Assembly: GCA_039179985.1 (NCBI GenBank)
Contig: JBCDED010000007.1
Coordinates: 1 to 64,000 of the forward strand
Length of the DNA: 64,000 bases
Reading direction: 5' to 3'
Origin: JBCCMQ01 sp039179985
GTDB lineage: Bacteria; Pseudomonadota; Alphaproteobacteria; Rhodobacterales; Rhodobacteraceae
The notes beneath the pieces were generated by a model. The model was given only the letters and a program-made list of their open reading frames with translations. It searched no databases and was not told where the DNA came from. Every line of letters begins with the position of its first letter. Position 1 is the stretch's first letter. Shown one piece after another: positions 1-8,225 of this stretch. Both the position numbers and the translations under genes were made by a program.

Positions 1-5
1 CTGAA

Positions 6-26
6 AGGCTTTACCGATGGTAGCCT
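6..26 (-). terminator. Possible terminator hairpin of a minus-strand gene remnant
   Basis: Read on the minus strand, a TAA stop at 31-29 is followed by an imperfect inverted repeat (arms AGGCTACC and GGT-aa-AGCCT around a 3-base loop) and a short T run. This resembles a weak intrinsic terminator for a minus-strand reading frame whose last residues are encoded at about 31-85. The gene itself cannot be followed upstream, because the frame then runs through the antisense of the next feature. Confidence 0.3.
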
Positions 27-75
27 ACTTATTGCTTCCGATCTTTTCTACCCACCTGCTCAATGCAATCAATAG

Positions 76-276
76 CCCGGTTCATTCTGGTCAATAGCGC
101 CGACCAAACGGACCGCCGCCCCCAAAACGGCGCCCAAGCCCGTCGCCAAGGCTGCTGAGAAATCCACCGCGGCGGAGACCCCAAAGCCCGCCCCCAAGCG
201 CCGCGCGCCCCGCAAGAAAACGGTTTCGCTCGCACCGGCGCCTGAGGCGAAAGCCGCTGACAAGAAAGAGACCTGA
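76..276 (+). pseudogene. C-terminal fragment rich in Lys, Ala and Pro
   Basis: This open frame starts directly after a stop at 73-75, has no start codon and ends with TGA at 274-276. The readable part, from about 103, encodes roughly 57 residues of Lys/Ala/Pro/Arg-rich low complexity, like the basic tails of histone-H1-like or phasin-type proteins. Because it lies 134 bases before ureC on the same strand, it could be the tail of an upstream urease-operon protein. The lack of a start and the different character of bases 1-75 suggest the 5' part was lost at a junction near 76-103. Function unknown. Confidence 0.35.
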
Positions 277-410
277 GCGACACAGCTGGGCAGCGTTCGC
301 CCGAGGTGGGCGCTGCCCGGCGGTGCCCACCGGGCGGCACACCGAGATCCCGCAACCACAGCATCGACCCCGCCTCGCTCGGCCAACCCCAAGACAACTA
401 GGACCCCGCC

Positions 411-2120
411 ATGCCCGCCCAAATCTCCCGCGCCGCCTATGCAGACATGTACGGCCCCACCACGGGCGACAGGGTCCGGCTGGCCGATACCGACCTCATC
501 ATTGAGGTGGAAAAAGACCTCACAACCTACGGGGAAGAGGTGAAATTCGGCGGTGGAAAGGTGATCCGCGACGGTATGGGCCAGTCCCAGGTCACCCGCG
601 CGGACGGCGCTGTCGACACGGTGATCACCAACGCGCTGATCGTGGACTATACCGGCATCTACAAGGCCGACGTGGGCCTCAAAGACGGACAGATCGCCGC
701 CATCGGCAAGGCCGGCAACCCCGACACGCAGAACGGCGTCGACATCATCATCGGTCCCGGCACCGAGGCCATCGCCGGCGAGGGCAAGATCCTGACCGCG
801 GGCGGTTTTGACGCCCACATCCATTTCATTTGCCCCCAGCAGATTGACGATGCGCTGCACTCTGGTCTCACGACCATGCTCGGCGGCGGCACGGGCCCTG
901 CCCACGGCACGCTGGCGACGACCTGCACGCCCGGGCCCTGGCACATCGGGCGGATGCTCCAGGCGCTCGACGCTTTCCCGATGAACTTCGGCCTTTCGTG
1001 CAAGGGCAATGCCTCGACCCCCGCAGCGCTGGAAGAGATGGTCAAGGGCGGCGCTTGCGCGATGAAACTGCACGAAGACTGGGGCACCACGCCCGGCGCC
1101 ATCGACTGCTGCCTTTCGGTCGCCGATGCCTATGACGTGCAGGTGATGATCCATACCGATACGCTGAACGAAAGCGGTTTTGTCGAGAACACCGTGAAGG
1201 CCATGAAGGGCCGAACGATCCACGCCTTCCACACCGAAGGTGCGGGCGGCGGACATGCCCCCGACATCATCAAGGTGGTGGAAGAGCAGCACGTCATTCC
1301 GTCGTCCACCAACCCCACGCGACCCTATACGGTGAACACGCTGGAAGAGCATCTCGACATGCTCATGGTCTGCCATCACCTCGACAAGGCGATTCCCGAA
1401 GACGTGGCCTTTGCCGAAAGCCGCATCCGCAAGGAAACCATCGCCGCCGAAGACATCCTGCACGACATGGGCGCCTTCTCGATCATCGCGTCCGACAGTC
1501 AGGCCATGGGCCGGGTGGGCGAGGTGATCATCCGTACCTGGCAGACGGCCCATAAGATGAAGGTCCAGCGCGGGCGGCTGCCCGAAGAAACCGGTGACAA
1601 CGACAATTTTCGCGTCCGCCGCTACGTGGCGAAATACACCATCAACCCGGCGATCACCCACGGCATTTCGGCCCATATCGGGTCCGTCGAGGTGGGCAAG
1701 CGCGCGGATCTGGCGCTCTGGAACCCGGCCTTTTTTGGCGTGAAGCCCGAAATGGTGCTTCTGGGTGGGACGATTGCCGTCGCGCAGATGGGCGACCCCA
1801 ACGCCTCAATCCCGACACCGCAGCCCGTCTATACCCGGCCCATGTTCGGCGCCTTCGGACGGTCGGTTGAGCAAAGTGCAGTCACCTTCGTCAGCGCCGC
1901 TGCGGTGGATGCGGACCTGGCCGGGTCACTCGGGCTCGCCAAGTCCCTGGCGGCGGTGGAAAACACCCGCGGCATCGGCAAGTCGGATATGCAGCTCAAC
2001 GCCGCAACCCCGGCCATGGAAATAAATCCCGAGACCTACGAAGTCCGGGCCGATGGCGAGCTTCTGACCTGCGAACCCGCGGCGGAGCTTCCCATGGCGC
2101 AACGCTATTTCATGTTCTGA
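411..2120 (+). CDS. ureC: Urease subunit alpha
   Basis: Catalytic subunit of the cytoplasmic nickel enzyme urease, which splits urea into ammonia and carbamate. At 569 residues it has the usual family length. All active-site elements are visible: nickel ligands H136 and H138 (DAHIHF), the lysine that becomes carbamylated K219 with H221 (MKLHEDWG), H248, H274 (HAFHTEG), the mobile-flap pair C321/H322 (MVCHH) and the ligand D362 (SDSQAMG). The start follows a short untranslated stretch and gives the canonical N-terminus MPAQISRAAYADMYGPT. The gamma and beta subunits must lie upstream, outside the window. The maturation genes ureE, ureF and ureG follow after a 720-base interruption. Confidence 0.98.
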   Translation: MPAQISRAAYADMYGPTTGDRVRLADTDLIIEVEKDLTTYGEEVKFGGGKVIRDGMGQSQVTRADGAVDTVITNALIVDYTGIYKADVGLKDGQIAAIGKAGNPDTQNGVDIIIGPGTEAIAGEGKILTAGGFDAHIHFICPQQIDDALHSGLTTMLGGGTGPAHGTLATTCTPGPWHIGRMLQALDAFPMNFGLSCKGNASTPAALEEMVKGGACAMKLHEDWGTTPGAIDCCLSVADAYDVQVMIHTDTLNESGFVENTVKAMKGRTIHAFHTEGAGGGHAPDIIKVVEEQHVIPSSTNPTRPYTVNTLEEHLDMLMVCHHLDKAIPEDVAFAESRIRKETIAAEDILHDMGAFSIIASDSQAMGRVGEVIIRTWQTAHKMKVQRGRLPEETGDNDNFRVRRYVAKYTINPAITHGISAHIGSVEVGKRADLALWNPAFFGVKPEMVLLGGTIAVAQMGDPNASIPTPQPVYTRPMFGAFGRSVEQSAVTFVSAAAVDADLAGSLGLAKSLAAVENTRGIGKSDMQLNAATPAMEINPETYEVRADGELLTCEPAAELPMAQRYFMF

Positions 2121-2364
2121 ACTGCAATGCCCGCCCGATCCACAACCGTACTGCCGCGCGCCAAGACTGCCGCCGGATGGCTGGCAGGCTGGGCAGATCC
2201 TGCAGGGCCGGAACAGGGGCGTCCCAGGGCGCTTCGGCCAGGAACACAAACTCGTCGGCGCTGGTCGGCACGTCCAGAGACCGGGCGGCGGCGCGGCGCG
2301 AGCGGAACAAAGGTGCCGCGGGCCGCGACGGTCGCCAGACCGGCGCCTGTGGCCCGCTGTCCAT
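2110..2364 (-). CDS. Hypothetical protein, convergent to ureC
   Basis: A frame of about 84 residues overlaps the end of ureC tail to tail by 11 bases. I do not recognise the product. Its C-terminal two thirds use strongly GC-ending codons typical of neighbouring genes, and the ending (about residues 60-84, with LPAIRRQSWRAA and RLWIGRAL) looks protein-like, so it may be a real small basic protein. Against it: no clear ribosome binding site before the chosen ATG at 2364, and possible starts farther upstream lie in less coding-like sequence. Confidence 0.35.
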   Translation of the reverse strand: MDSGPQAPVWRPSRPAAPLFRSRRAAARSLDVPTSADEFVFLAEAPWDAPVPALQDLPSLPAIRRQSWRAAVRLWIGRALQFRT

Positions 2365-2598
2365 ATTCGCCGGACAGCGTGGTTCTGTCTTCAAAGCAGT
2401 GTGCAACCGCCTGTCTCCCAACTGATCACGCGCCGGACACTGGACCATCTTGGTTAAGGGCGTCCCAACAGGCGCAAAGAACCAGCCATGCACGGCCTGC
2501 AAGTCCGGTATACAATTGTATGCATTGCGGCCTGCGCTCCGGTGCCCCAAATATTGACCCGAGACGCAAACCCCGCCACCCCGATCAGGAGGGACCAC
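2365..2598. other. Intergenic region between ureC and the DUF1127 gene
   Basis: Apart from the doubtful minus-strand frame that ends at 2364, this stretch has no convincing gene. It holds the 12-base palindrome at 2510-2521 and a Shine-Dalgarno sequence (AGGAGGG, 2587-2593) for the small gene at 2599. A promoter for the ureEFG part of the cluster probably lies here, but no clear -35/-10 pair was found. Confidence 0.5.
2510..2521. promoter_or_regulatory. Perfect 12-bp palindrome, candidate operator
   Basis: ATACAATTGTAT is a perfect palindrome 78 bases before the DUF1127 start. AT-rich palindromes of this type, with ATACAA half sites, resemble GntR-family operators. The binding protein is not encoded nearby, so the role is inferred. 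Confidence 0.35.
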
Positions 2599-2817
2599 AT
2601 GGCAACCTCGGTTCAATCACATTTCCCCGCGCCGGCAGATCTGCTGGCCGCCCCGTTCCGCGCCCTCGGCAATGCCGTTTCGCTGGTCGTGCGGGCCAAC
2701 CGGATGTCCCGCGAAGCAGAATTCATGCTTTCGCTTTCCGATGCGGAACTGGCCAAACGCGGCCTGACCCGGGACGATATCCCGCAGGTCCTGCTGGGCG
2801 ACCGTCACTACTTGTGA
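2599..2817 (+). CDS. DUF1127 small protein
   Basis: A 72-residue protein with the DUF1127 pattern: a short helical N-terminus and a C-terminal half with MSREAEFMLSLSDAELAKRGLTRDDI, in which the LSDAEL-RGL core is typical of this alphaproteobacterial family. Such small proteins are often stress- or nutrient-regulated, and some are linked to phosphate or RNA turnover; the role here is unknown. The start at 2599 is set by a strong Shine-Dalgarno AGGAGGG with good spacing, although the frame is open farther upstream. It sits between ureC and ureE, 25 bases before ureE, so it is probably transcribed with the urease maturation genes. Confidence 0.8.
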   Translation: MATSVQSHFPAPADLLAAPFRALGNAVSLVVRANRMSREAEFMLSLSDAELAKRGLTRDDIPQVLLGDRHYL

Positions 2818-2842
2818 GAAATCCCGCGGGCAGGGGGGTCGC

Positions 2843-3322
2843 ATGACTCTCCAGCGCGTCAAAACCGTCGACCGCTCCGGCACGCGGGGCGATGACAGGC
2901 TGCTCCTCGACTACGAGGGTCGGTTTCTGCGCCGCAAACGCGTGACCAGCGCCGCTGGCCGCGCGTTCATTGTCGATCTACCCGAAACAATCAGCCTAGA
3001 AACCGGGGACTGTTTCGTCCTTGAGGATGGTACGCGCGTTATCGTCGAGGCCGCGCCCGAGGCTCTTTTGCGCGTGCGGGCCGAAAATCTGCCGCGCATC
3101 GCCTGGCATGTAGGCAACCGCCATACTCCTTGCCAGATCACGGGCGACCACATCCTGATCCGTGAGGACCATGTGCTTGCCAAAATGCTGACGGGACTGG
3201 GAGCAAAGGTTGAACCGGTCACCGCACCCTTTGAACCCGAAGGCGGCGCCTATGGCCATGGCCGGACGCTGCCCCACGACAACGGGCACGACCACGGGAG
3301 CGGCCATGACCACCACCACTGA
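2843..3322 (+). CDS. ureE: Urease accessory protein UreE (nickel chaperone)
   Basis: UreE delivers nickel to the urease maturation complex of UreD, UreF and UreG. The 159-residue protein has the N-terminal UreE fold, a central metallochaperone domain with the conserved GNRHTPCQI segment near residue 91, and a histidine-rich tail (HDNGHDHGSGHDHHH) that binds nickel. An ATG with a nearby GGGGG stretch starts it 25 bases after the DUF1127 gene. Its last 17 bases overlap the start of ureF in another frame, so the two are translationally coupled. Confidence 0.96.
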   Translation: MTLQRVKTVDRSGTRGDDRLLLDYEGRFLRRKRVTSAAGRAFIVDLPETISLETGDCFVLEDGTRVIVEAAPEALLRVRAENLPRIAWHVGNRHTPCQITGDHILIREDHVLAKMLTGLGAKVEPVTAPFEPEGGAYGHGRTLPHDNGHDHGSGHDHHH

Positions 3323-3947
3323 TCTTCTACACCTCACCCAGTGGCTTTCGCCGGCCTTTCCCGTAAGCGGATTTGCCTATAGCCACGGTCTGGAGACTGC
3401 AATTTCCGCCGGGCAGGTGTCCTGCGGGCAAACGCTTACGGCCTGGCTCGAAGCGATCCTGAGGTTCGGCTCAGGCCACACCGACGCGGTCCTTTTGTCG
3501 CTGTCCCATCGCACTTGCCTGCCGGACGTGGACCTCGCCGATCTGGCGGCGGCGCTGGCCACCAGTTCCGAACGCTGGGACGAAACTCGCCTGCAGGGCG
3601 CGGCCTTCGCCCAGACGGTGAGCGCACTGCGCACCGAGCCCGTCGCGCCCGCCGCCTTGCCGGTTGTGGTCGGTATCGCCGCGCGCGATCTCGGGTTGCC
3701 GACCCATACCGTCGTGGCGCTCTATCTTCAGGGATTTGCCGCCAATCTGGTGCAGGTCGGCGTGCGCTTTGTGCCGCTTGGTCAGACCGAAGGACAGATG
3801 GTGCTCTCTGCGCTCCTGCCGATTATCGCCGAGATCGCCGAGACCTCCGCCACAGCCGGAACCGGTGATCTTGGCAACGCGGCCTTTGGCTCTGACCTGG
3901 CCGCCATGGCTCATGAAACCCAGGACGTGAGGATTTTCCGCTCATGA
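3306..3947 (+). CDS. ureF: Urease accessory protein UreF
   Basis: UreF acts with UreD and UreG to insert nickel into apo-urease, controlling the GTPase UreG. The chosen ATG at 3306 gives 213 residues with the usual N-terminus (LTQWLSPAFPVSGFAYSHGLE). The frame is open about 96 bases farther upstream, but that part only mirrors the ureE tail. The all-helical protein ends in the family pattern MAHETQDVRIFRS. It overlaps ureE by 17 bases and ureG by 4 (ATGA), which indicates one operon. Confidence 0.95.
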   Translation: MTTTTDLLHLTQWLSPAFPVSGFAYSHGLETAISAGQVSCGQTLTAWLEAILRFGSGHTDAVLLSLSHRTCLPDVDLADLAAALATSSERWDETRLQGAAFAQTVSALRTEPVAPAALPVVVGIAARDLGLPTHTVVALYLQGFAANLVQVGVRFVPLGQTEGQMVLSALLPIIAEIAETSATAGTGDLGNAAFGSDLAAMAHETQDVRIFRS

Positions 3948-4555
3948 TCAGCGAAAACGGCCCTTTGCGCGTCGGAATTGGCGGCCCCGTGGGCGCCGGC
4001 AAGACGACGCTGACCGAGAAACTCTGCCGCGCCATGGCCGCGGAGTATTCGGTCGCCGTGATCACAAACGACATCTACACGCGCGAAGACGCCGATTTTC
4101 TCACCCGCGCCCAGGCGCTGCCCGAGGCGCGGATCCGGGGGGTCGAGACCGGTGGCTGCCCGCACACGGCGATCCGCGAGGATGCCTCGGTCAACCTCGC
4201 GGCGGTGGCGGACCTGCGCGAAAGTATCCCCGACCTCGACGTGATCTTCATTGAAAGCGGCGGCGACAATCTTGCGGCCACCTTCAGCCCGGAACTGGCG
4301 GACCTGACGCTTTACGTGATCGACACGGCGGCGGGGCAGGACATTCCGCGCAAGAAAGGGCCAGGGGTGACCCGGTCGGACCTTCTGATCGTGAACAAGA
4401 CCGACCTGGCGCCCCATGTGGGCGTCGATACCGGTCTTCTGGCGCGCGATGCCGCCGATGCGCGCGGCGCGCGTCCCTTCGTCATGGCGGCGCTGAAGTC
4501 AGGGCAAGGCGTGCCGGAAATTGTGGAATTTCTCAAAGCCGACGGCGGGCTCTGA
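3944..4555 (+). CDS. ureG: Urease accessory protein UreG (GTPase)
   Basis: A 203-residue SIMIBI-class GTPase that powers nickel insertion into urease. Visible motifs are Walker A GGPVGAGKTT at 13-22, the metal-binding CPH triad C72-P73-H74, the ESGGDNL switch region near 104, and the guanine-specificity motif NKTD at 151-154. It overlaps ureF by ATGA, is the last gene of the urease cluster here, and stops directly against a convergent gene. Confidence 0.97.
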   Translation: MISENGPLRVGIGGPVGAGKTTLTEKLCRAMAAEYSVAVITNDIYTREDADFLTRAQALPEARIRGVETGGCPHTAIREDASVNLAAVADLRESIPDLDVIFIESGGDNLAATFSPELADLTLYVIDTAAGQDIPRKKGPGVTRSDLLIVNKTDLAPHVGVDTGLLARDAADARGARPFVMAALKSGQGVPEIVEFLKADGGL

Positions 4556-5530
4556 TCACTCGGCGCTGATAAGCTGCGGCCATGTAAAGGTGATCCCGCG
4601 CTCCACCAGCTGCGCCTGCGCGCGTCGCAGGCCCTCGCGGAACCGCCGCTGATTGAGCCGCTGCACCGCGTTCCGGCAAAGAAGTGCGGCCAGGTATGGC
4701 CGGTCGTCGCCTTCCAGTTCCGCCAGAAGCCGCCGCAGGTAGGCGGCGTTGGTGCGGCGCTCCCGGTAGAGCGTGAAGAAACTGCGCGCATCCAGAGTCC
4801 CGTCGCCCGCCGCCTCCAGCACTTTTTGCAGAATGCCCATCCGCTCAAACTCAAGAGCGATCCGGTCGCCCAAATGGCGGCAGCGCAGGTGGGTCACGGT
4901 TTCGCGGTCATAAAGCGCTGCGTGGATCGCATCGAGCCGCTCCTGCGGGTCGAAAATCACATAGGCTTTCGCCGCTGCTTCAACCATTTCCGGCCCGTAG
5001 CCGTAGCGCGTGGTGAAATCGAGCCGACGCCGGTCGGCATACCTGGGGTCCCAGACAGTGCGGTCGGGCTCCAGCGTTGCCACAGGCTGGATGGCGATAA
5101 CCGTGGAACCGGGCGAGGCCACCGAAAACGCCGCCGCGCCGTAGGCGCCCATCTCGGCGCCATAGAAGATCACGCGGTCGAAATCCTCGAAGAAACCGTC
5201 GTCGATGAGGCGGTCGAAATAGCCGTAGAGCGCCCTGTCACGGTACCAGGTTTCGCCCTCGGCCATGATGCAAAGGTGCGACCAGTCCCGTGTCCGGGCG
5301 AGATGAAAACCGACGGGATGGCCAAGTTCATCGGACAGTCGAACGGTATCGAGTTCTTCGAAGGACACAATCAGGACCGATGGATCGCGGTCGATGAAGA
5401 TGGCCGAGTGCTGCTTGCCCACGGGTTCGAAATAGCCGTCGTATTCAGCGATGTCCTCTGCGCGCGTCAGCCAGTCGGCACGGCTGAGGCCGCCAAGGGG
5501 CGTGCGTAAGTGCTCCTCCCGGTCAGCCAT
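4556..5530 (-). CDS. Conserved Rhodobacterales protein, alpha/beta-hydrolase-like
   Basis: About 324 residues, of a family seen in many Rhodobacterales and often labelled phosphoadenosine phosphosulfate reductase, although no CysH motif is present. It shows a conserved block GFHLARTRDWSHLCIMAEGETWYRD and then FYGAEMGAYGA, a small-residue elbow like that of alpha/beta hydrolases with no obvious serine nucleophile. The real activity is unknown. I chose ATG 5530 (MADREEH) because family members start close to the GLSRADW segment; an ATG at 5572 adds 14 residues. It is convergent with ureG, with no spacer between the stops. Confidence 0.7.
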   Translation of the reverse strand: MADREEHLRTPLGGLSRADWLTRAEDIAEYDGYFEPVGKQHSAIFIDRDPSVLIVSFEELDTVRLSDELGHPVGFHLARTRDWSHLCIMAEGETWYRDRALYGYFDRLIDDGFFEDFDRVIFYGAEMGAYGAAAFSVASPGSTVIAIQPVATLEPDRTVWDPRYADRRRLDFTTRYGYGPEMVEAAAKAYVIFDPQERLDAIHAALYDRETVTHLRCRHLGDRIALEFERMGILQKVLEAAGDGTLDARSFFTLYRERRTNAAYLRRLLAELEGDDRPYLAALLCRNAVQRLNQRRFREGLRRAQAQLVERGITFTWPQLISAE

Positions 5531-5748
5531 GGTGTCTGGCCTCAGGCAGTGCAGATACGCAAAGAATGGCACCCGGCGGTGCCGTGTTTACACGGATATA
5601 CTCAGTCATTGTTACAGCCCCACTGACGACGATCTAGGCATGGGGACGGAGACAAGGCAAGTCCCCGGCACCATTTCCTGCAACAAGGCTTCCGCGCCGG
5701 AACTATTCCGTCAGGTGCTTGGTATTGGGCGGCCTTTGTGGATAATCG

Positions 5749-6375
5749 TCATGCCCGCGCGACCGTGGTGCTGAGAACGCCCATACCCACCAGTGCGCCG
5801 CCGCCGCAGCGGTTGATCCAGCGCAGAACGCCGGGTCGGTGTATGCCCTGCCGCATCCTGTCCGCCAGAAGCGCATAGGCGAAGGCATTGATCGCCGCGA
5901 GCCCCACGAAGGTCGCAACAAGGATCACCGACTGCCACAAAAGCGGTGCACCGGGCGACATGAACTGCGGCACGAAAGCGATGAAAAAGGCGATGGATTT
6001 CGGATTCAAAGCCGTGACGAGTGCCGAATGCCAGAAAATCCCCGTTGCATCCTTGTCATCGGTCGCGTCGCCGAGCCCCAAACTGGCCTTCGGCGCGTTT
6101 CGGATCAGAGCAATCCCGAGATAGATCAGATAGACAGCGCCCACCCATTTCAGAACCGTAAAGGCGGTGGCCGACGCCATCACGAGCGCGCCAAGCCCGG
6201 CGAGCGAGGCGCTCATCGCCACCAGATCCCCAAGGGCGACGCCCGAGGCCGTGGCCAGCGCCACCTTGCGCCCGCGGCTCAGCGCATAGGCCAGCACCAG
6301 AAGAACGGTCGGGCCGGGAATCAGCAGAAGTGCGGTCGATGCGGCGACAAACGCCAGCCAGGTGCCTATATCCAT
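5749..6375 (-). CDS. LysE/RhtB family exporter
   Basis: An inner-membrane amino-acid or metabolite exporter of 208 residues, the usual length for LysE/RhtB proteins. It has about six hydrophobic segments and the N-terminal family signature LLIPGPTVLLVLAYALSRGRKVAL, followed by SGVALGDL. ATG 6375 starts the signature region; the frame extends upstream, but that sequence is Pro/Arg-rich and antisense to the next gene. It is divergent from the XdhC gene (87-base spacer). The substrate cannot be told from sequence. Confidence 0.88.
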   Translation of the reverse strand: MDIGTWLAFVAASTALLLIPGPTVLLVLAYALSRGRKVALATASGVALGDLVAMSASLAGLGALVMASATAFTVLKWVGAVYLIYLGIALIRNAPKASLGLGDATDDKDATGIFWHSALVTALNPKSIAFFIAFVPQFMSPGAPLLWQSVILVATFVGLAAINAFAYALLADRMRQGIHRPGVLRWINRCGGGALVGMGVLSTTVARA

Positions 6376-6461
6376 GGGGACGCTCCGGTCTTTGGTCTTC
6401 CGCTTTGTAAGTGGCGCCGGTCCGGGGCACAATCCCGCGGACCTTGAGTTAGGAGCGCCCG

Positions 6462-7448
6462 ATGGCGGCAGAGTTCGAACAGATCCCCGAAACCGCGCTC
6501 GACTGGCACCGGAGCGCGGGTGGCGCGGCGCTGGCCACCGTGGTCGAGACCTGGGGCTCGGCGCCGCGGCCCGTGGGCAGTCAGCTTGCCATCGGGGCGG
6601 ATGGTCGGATCGCCGGATCGGTGTCCGGTGGCTGCGTGGAGGGCGCGGTTGTCTTCGAGGCGCAGGAGTCGCTGGCGGACGGACAGCCACGGCTTCTTGA
6701 CTACGGTGTCAGCGATGACGAGGCCTTTGCCGTCGGCCTGGCCTGCGGCGGGCGTATCCGGGTTCTGGTCGAGCCTGTCGGCGCGGCTCTGTCCGATGGG
6801 ATGCTGGCCGACATCGTCGCGGCGCGGGCCGGGCGCATGGCGCTCGCCTATGCCGTCAACACCAGTACGTGGGAGCGGCGGCTGGCCGGTCCCGATGATC
6901 CGGCGCTCGGCGCGGTCATCGCGGCGCGGGCGGCGGCGGACAAATCGGGTTTTGAGGACGACTGGTTTATCGGCCTTCACAATCCGCCCCTGCGGATGAT
7001 CGTGGTGGGCGCGGTCCATATCGCGCAGCCGCTCGTGGAAATGGCGGATCTTGCTGGCTATGACGTGACGCTGGTGGACCCGCGGGAGGCCTTTGGAAGT
7101 GCCGCGCGTTTCCCGGGCCGCACAATCAGCCATGACTGGCCGGACGAGGCGCTGGCAGCCATCGGGCTAGATGCGCGCACGGCTGTTGTGACCCTGACCC
7201 ATGATCCCAAACTCGACGATCCGGCAATCGAGACTGCGCTGGCCTCGGATGTCTTTTACCTTGGCTCGCTCGGTTCCACCCGAACCCATGCCAAGCGCGT
7301 GGACCGGCTGATCGCGAAGGGGATCGCAGAGGCCGATATTGCCCGTATCCACGCGCCCGTGGGGCTCGGCATCAGGGCGCGCAGCCCGGCAGAGATCGCC
7401 GTGTCGATCATGGCGCAGATTACCGGCGTCCTGCGGCAGGGCGTCTGA
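6462..7448 (+). CDS. xdhC: XdhC/CoxI family protein (molybdoenzyme maturation factor)
   Basis: 328 residues. The N-terminal XdhC/CoxI domain shows TWGSAPRPVGSQLAI near residue 30 and SGGCVEG near 52. The C-terminal Rossmann-like domain starts with MIVVGAVHIAQPL near 178 and contains GSLGSTRTHAKR. Proteins of this type bind molybdenum cofactor and help sulfurate and insert it into xanthine-dehydrogenase-like enzymes. Here it stands alone, with no xdhA or xdhB in the window, so its client is unknown. A good ribosome binding site (AGGAGCGCCC) precedes the ATG. A CoxI-like role for an aerobic CO-dehydrogenase-type enzyme is an alternative. Confidence 0.85.
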   Translation: MAAEFEQIPETALDWHRSAGGAALATVVETWGSAPRPVGSQLAIGADGRIAGSVSGGCVEGAVVFEAQESLADGQPRLLDYGVSDDEAFAVGLACGGRIRVLVEPVGAALSDGMLADIVAARAGRMALAYAVNTSTWERRLAGPDDPALGAVIAARAAADKSGFEDDWFIGLHNPPLRMIVVGAVHIAQPLVEMADLAGYDVTLVDPREAFGSAARFPGRTISHDWPDEALAAIGLDARTAVVTLTHDPKLDDPAIETALASDVFYLGSLGSTRTHAKRVDRLIAKGIAEADIARIHAPVGLGIRARSPAEIAVSIMAQITGVLRQGV

Positions 7449-7543
7449 AAGAGCGGGCGTACGCTGTCCCGGTGGGGACAGTTCAACCGTTCAACCTTTC
7501 GGAAATGTTAACGAATTTATGCCACGCGCGCGCGTCCGAGGCC

Positions 7544-8155
7544 TTACGCCGGACGCTGGGCCACGAGGTCAATCAGGGCCGAGGGGCCCGAATGCCCGGG
7601 GCCTTCGCTCAGTTCGGCCCGGTAATCGACCAGGCGCAAGAGGCGCCAGTCGCCGAAGGCGTCTTCGAGAAGCGCGCGGGTGTACATGTTCTCAGAGTGG
7701 GGCGGTCCGCCGGTGCCAAGCGCCACCTGGTCGGGCGTGTAGCCATGCAGAAAAAGCAAGCCACCGGGACGAACCGCTTGCCGGAGCCCTGCGAAAATCC
7801 GGGTCCGCTGGTCGGGGGCGGCAAACTGAATGAAGATGGCCGCCACCACGTCGTAAGCTTCGCTCCAGTCCCAGTCAAAGATGTCGCCGAGCCGGAAATC
7901 AACCTCTGCGCCGGCCTCTTTGGCAAGCGTTTTCGCCTTGGCCTGGCCCACGGGCGATTGGTCGAAAGCCACGACATCCAGTCCCCGCCCCGCCAGCCAG
8001 ACCGAATTCCGCCCCTCGCCATCGGCGACAGCCAGGGCGCGGCCCTGCGCTGGCAGAAGGCCGGCATGATCGGTCAGAAACCGCGCAGGCCGGGTACCAA
8101 AAAGATAGCCGTCGGCGATGTAGCGCTGGTCCCAAAAGCTGCTGGAGGTATCCAC
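7544..8155 (-). CDS. Class I SAM-dependent methyltransferase
   Basis: A roughly 203-residue Rossmann methyltransferase, TehB/thiopurine-methyltransferase-like in style. FWDQRY opens the domain, the SAM-binding strand ALAVADGEGRNSVWLA is near 38-53, and VAFDQSP and LRQAVRPGGLLFLHGYTP follow. A GTG start at 8155 (VDTSSSFWDQRY) is preferred: the frame runs to 8215, but that extra part is the intrinsic terminator of infC and is therefore untranslated. The substrate is unknown. Confidence 0.8.
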   Translation of the reverse strand: MDTSSSFWDQRYIADGYLFGTRPARFLTDHAGLLPAQGRALAVADGEGRNSVWLAGRGLDVVAFDQSPVGQAKAKTLAKEAGAEVDFRLGDIFDWDWSEAYDVVAAIFIQFAAPDQRTRIFAGLRQAVRPGGLLFLHGYTPDQVALGTGGPPHSENMYTRALLEDAFGDWRLLRLVDYRAELSEGPGHSGPSALIDLVAQRPA

Positions 8156-8173
8156 CTGTCGCTCTCTCTCAAC

Positions 8174-8199
8174 AAAAAGGCCCGCTGGATCAGCGGGCC
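8174..8199 (-). terminator. Intrinsic terminator of infC
   Basis: On the minus strand GGCCCGCTG, a 3-base loop and CAGCGGGCC form a perfect 9-bp stem followed by five T. It lies 26 bases after the infC stop and just before the GTG start of the next minus-strand gene, separating the two transcripts. Confidence 0.9.
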
Positions 8200-8225
8200 G
8201 ATCTTGCATCATCACCCGAGGCGGA

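Noticed and set aside
69..1676. Long minus-strand open frame antisense to ureC
   Set aside because: It mirrors the ureC coding frame; long antisense frames are expected in GC-rich genes and it has no family features.
4556..5530. PAPS reductase assignment
   Set aside because: The family is often given this name, but the nucleotide and cysteine motifs of CysH are absent; the real cysH is at 13004-13777.
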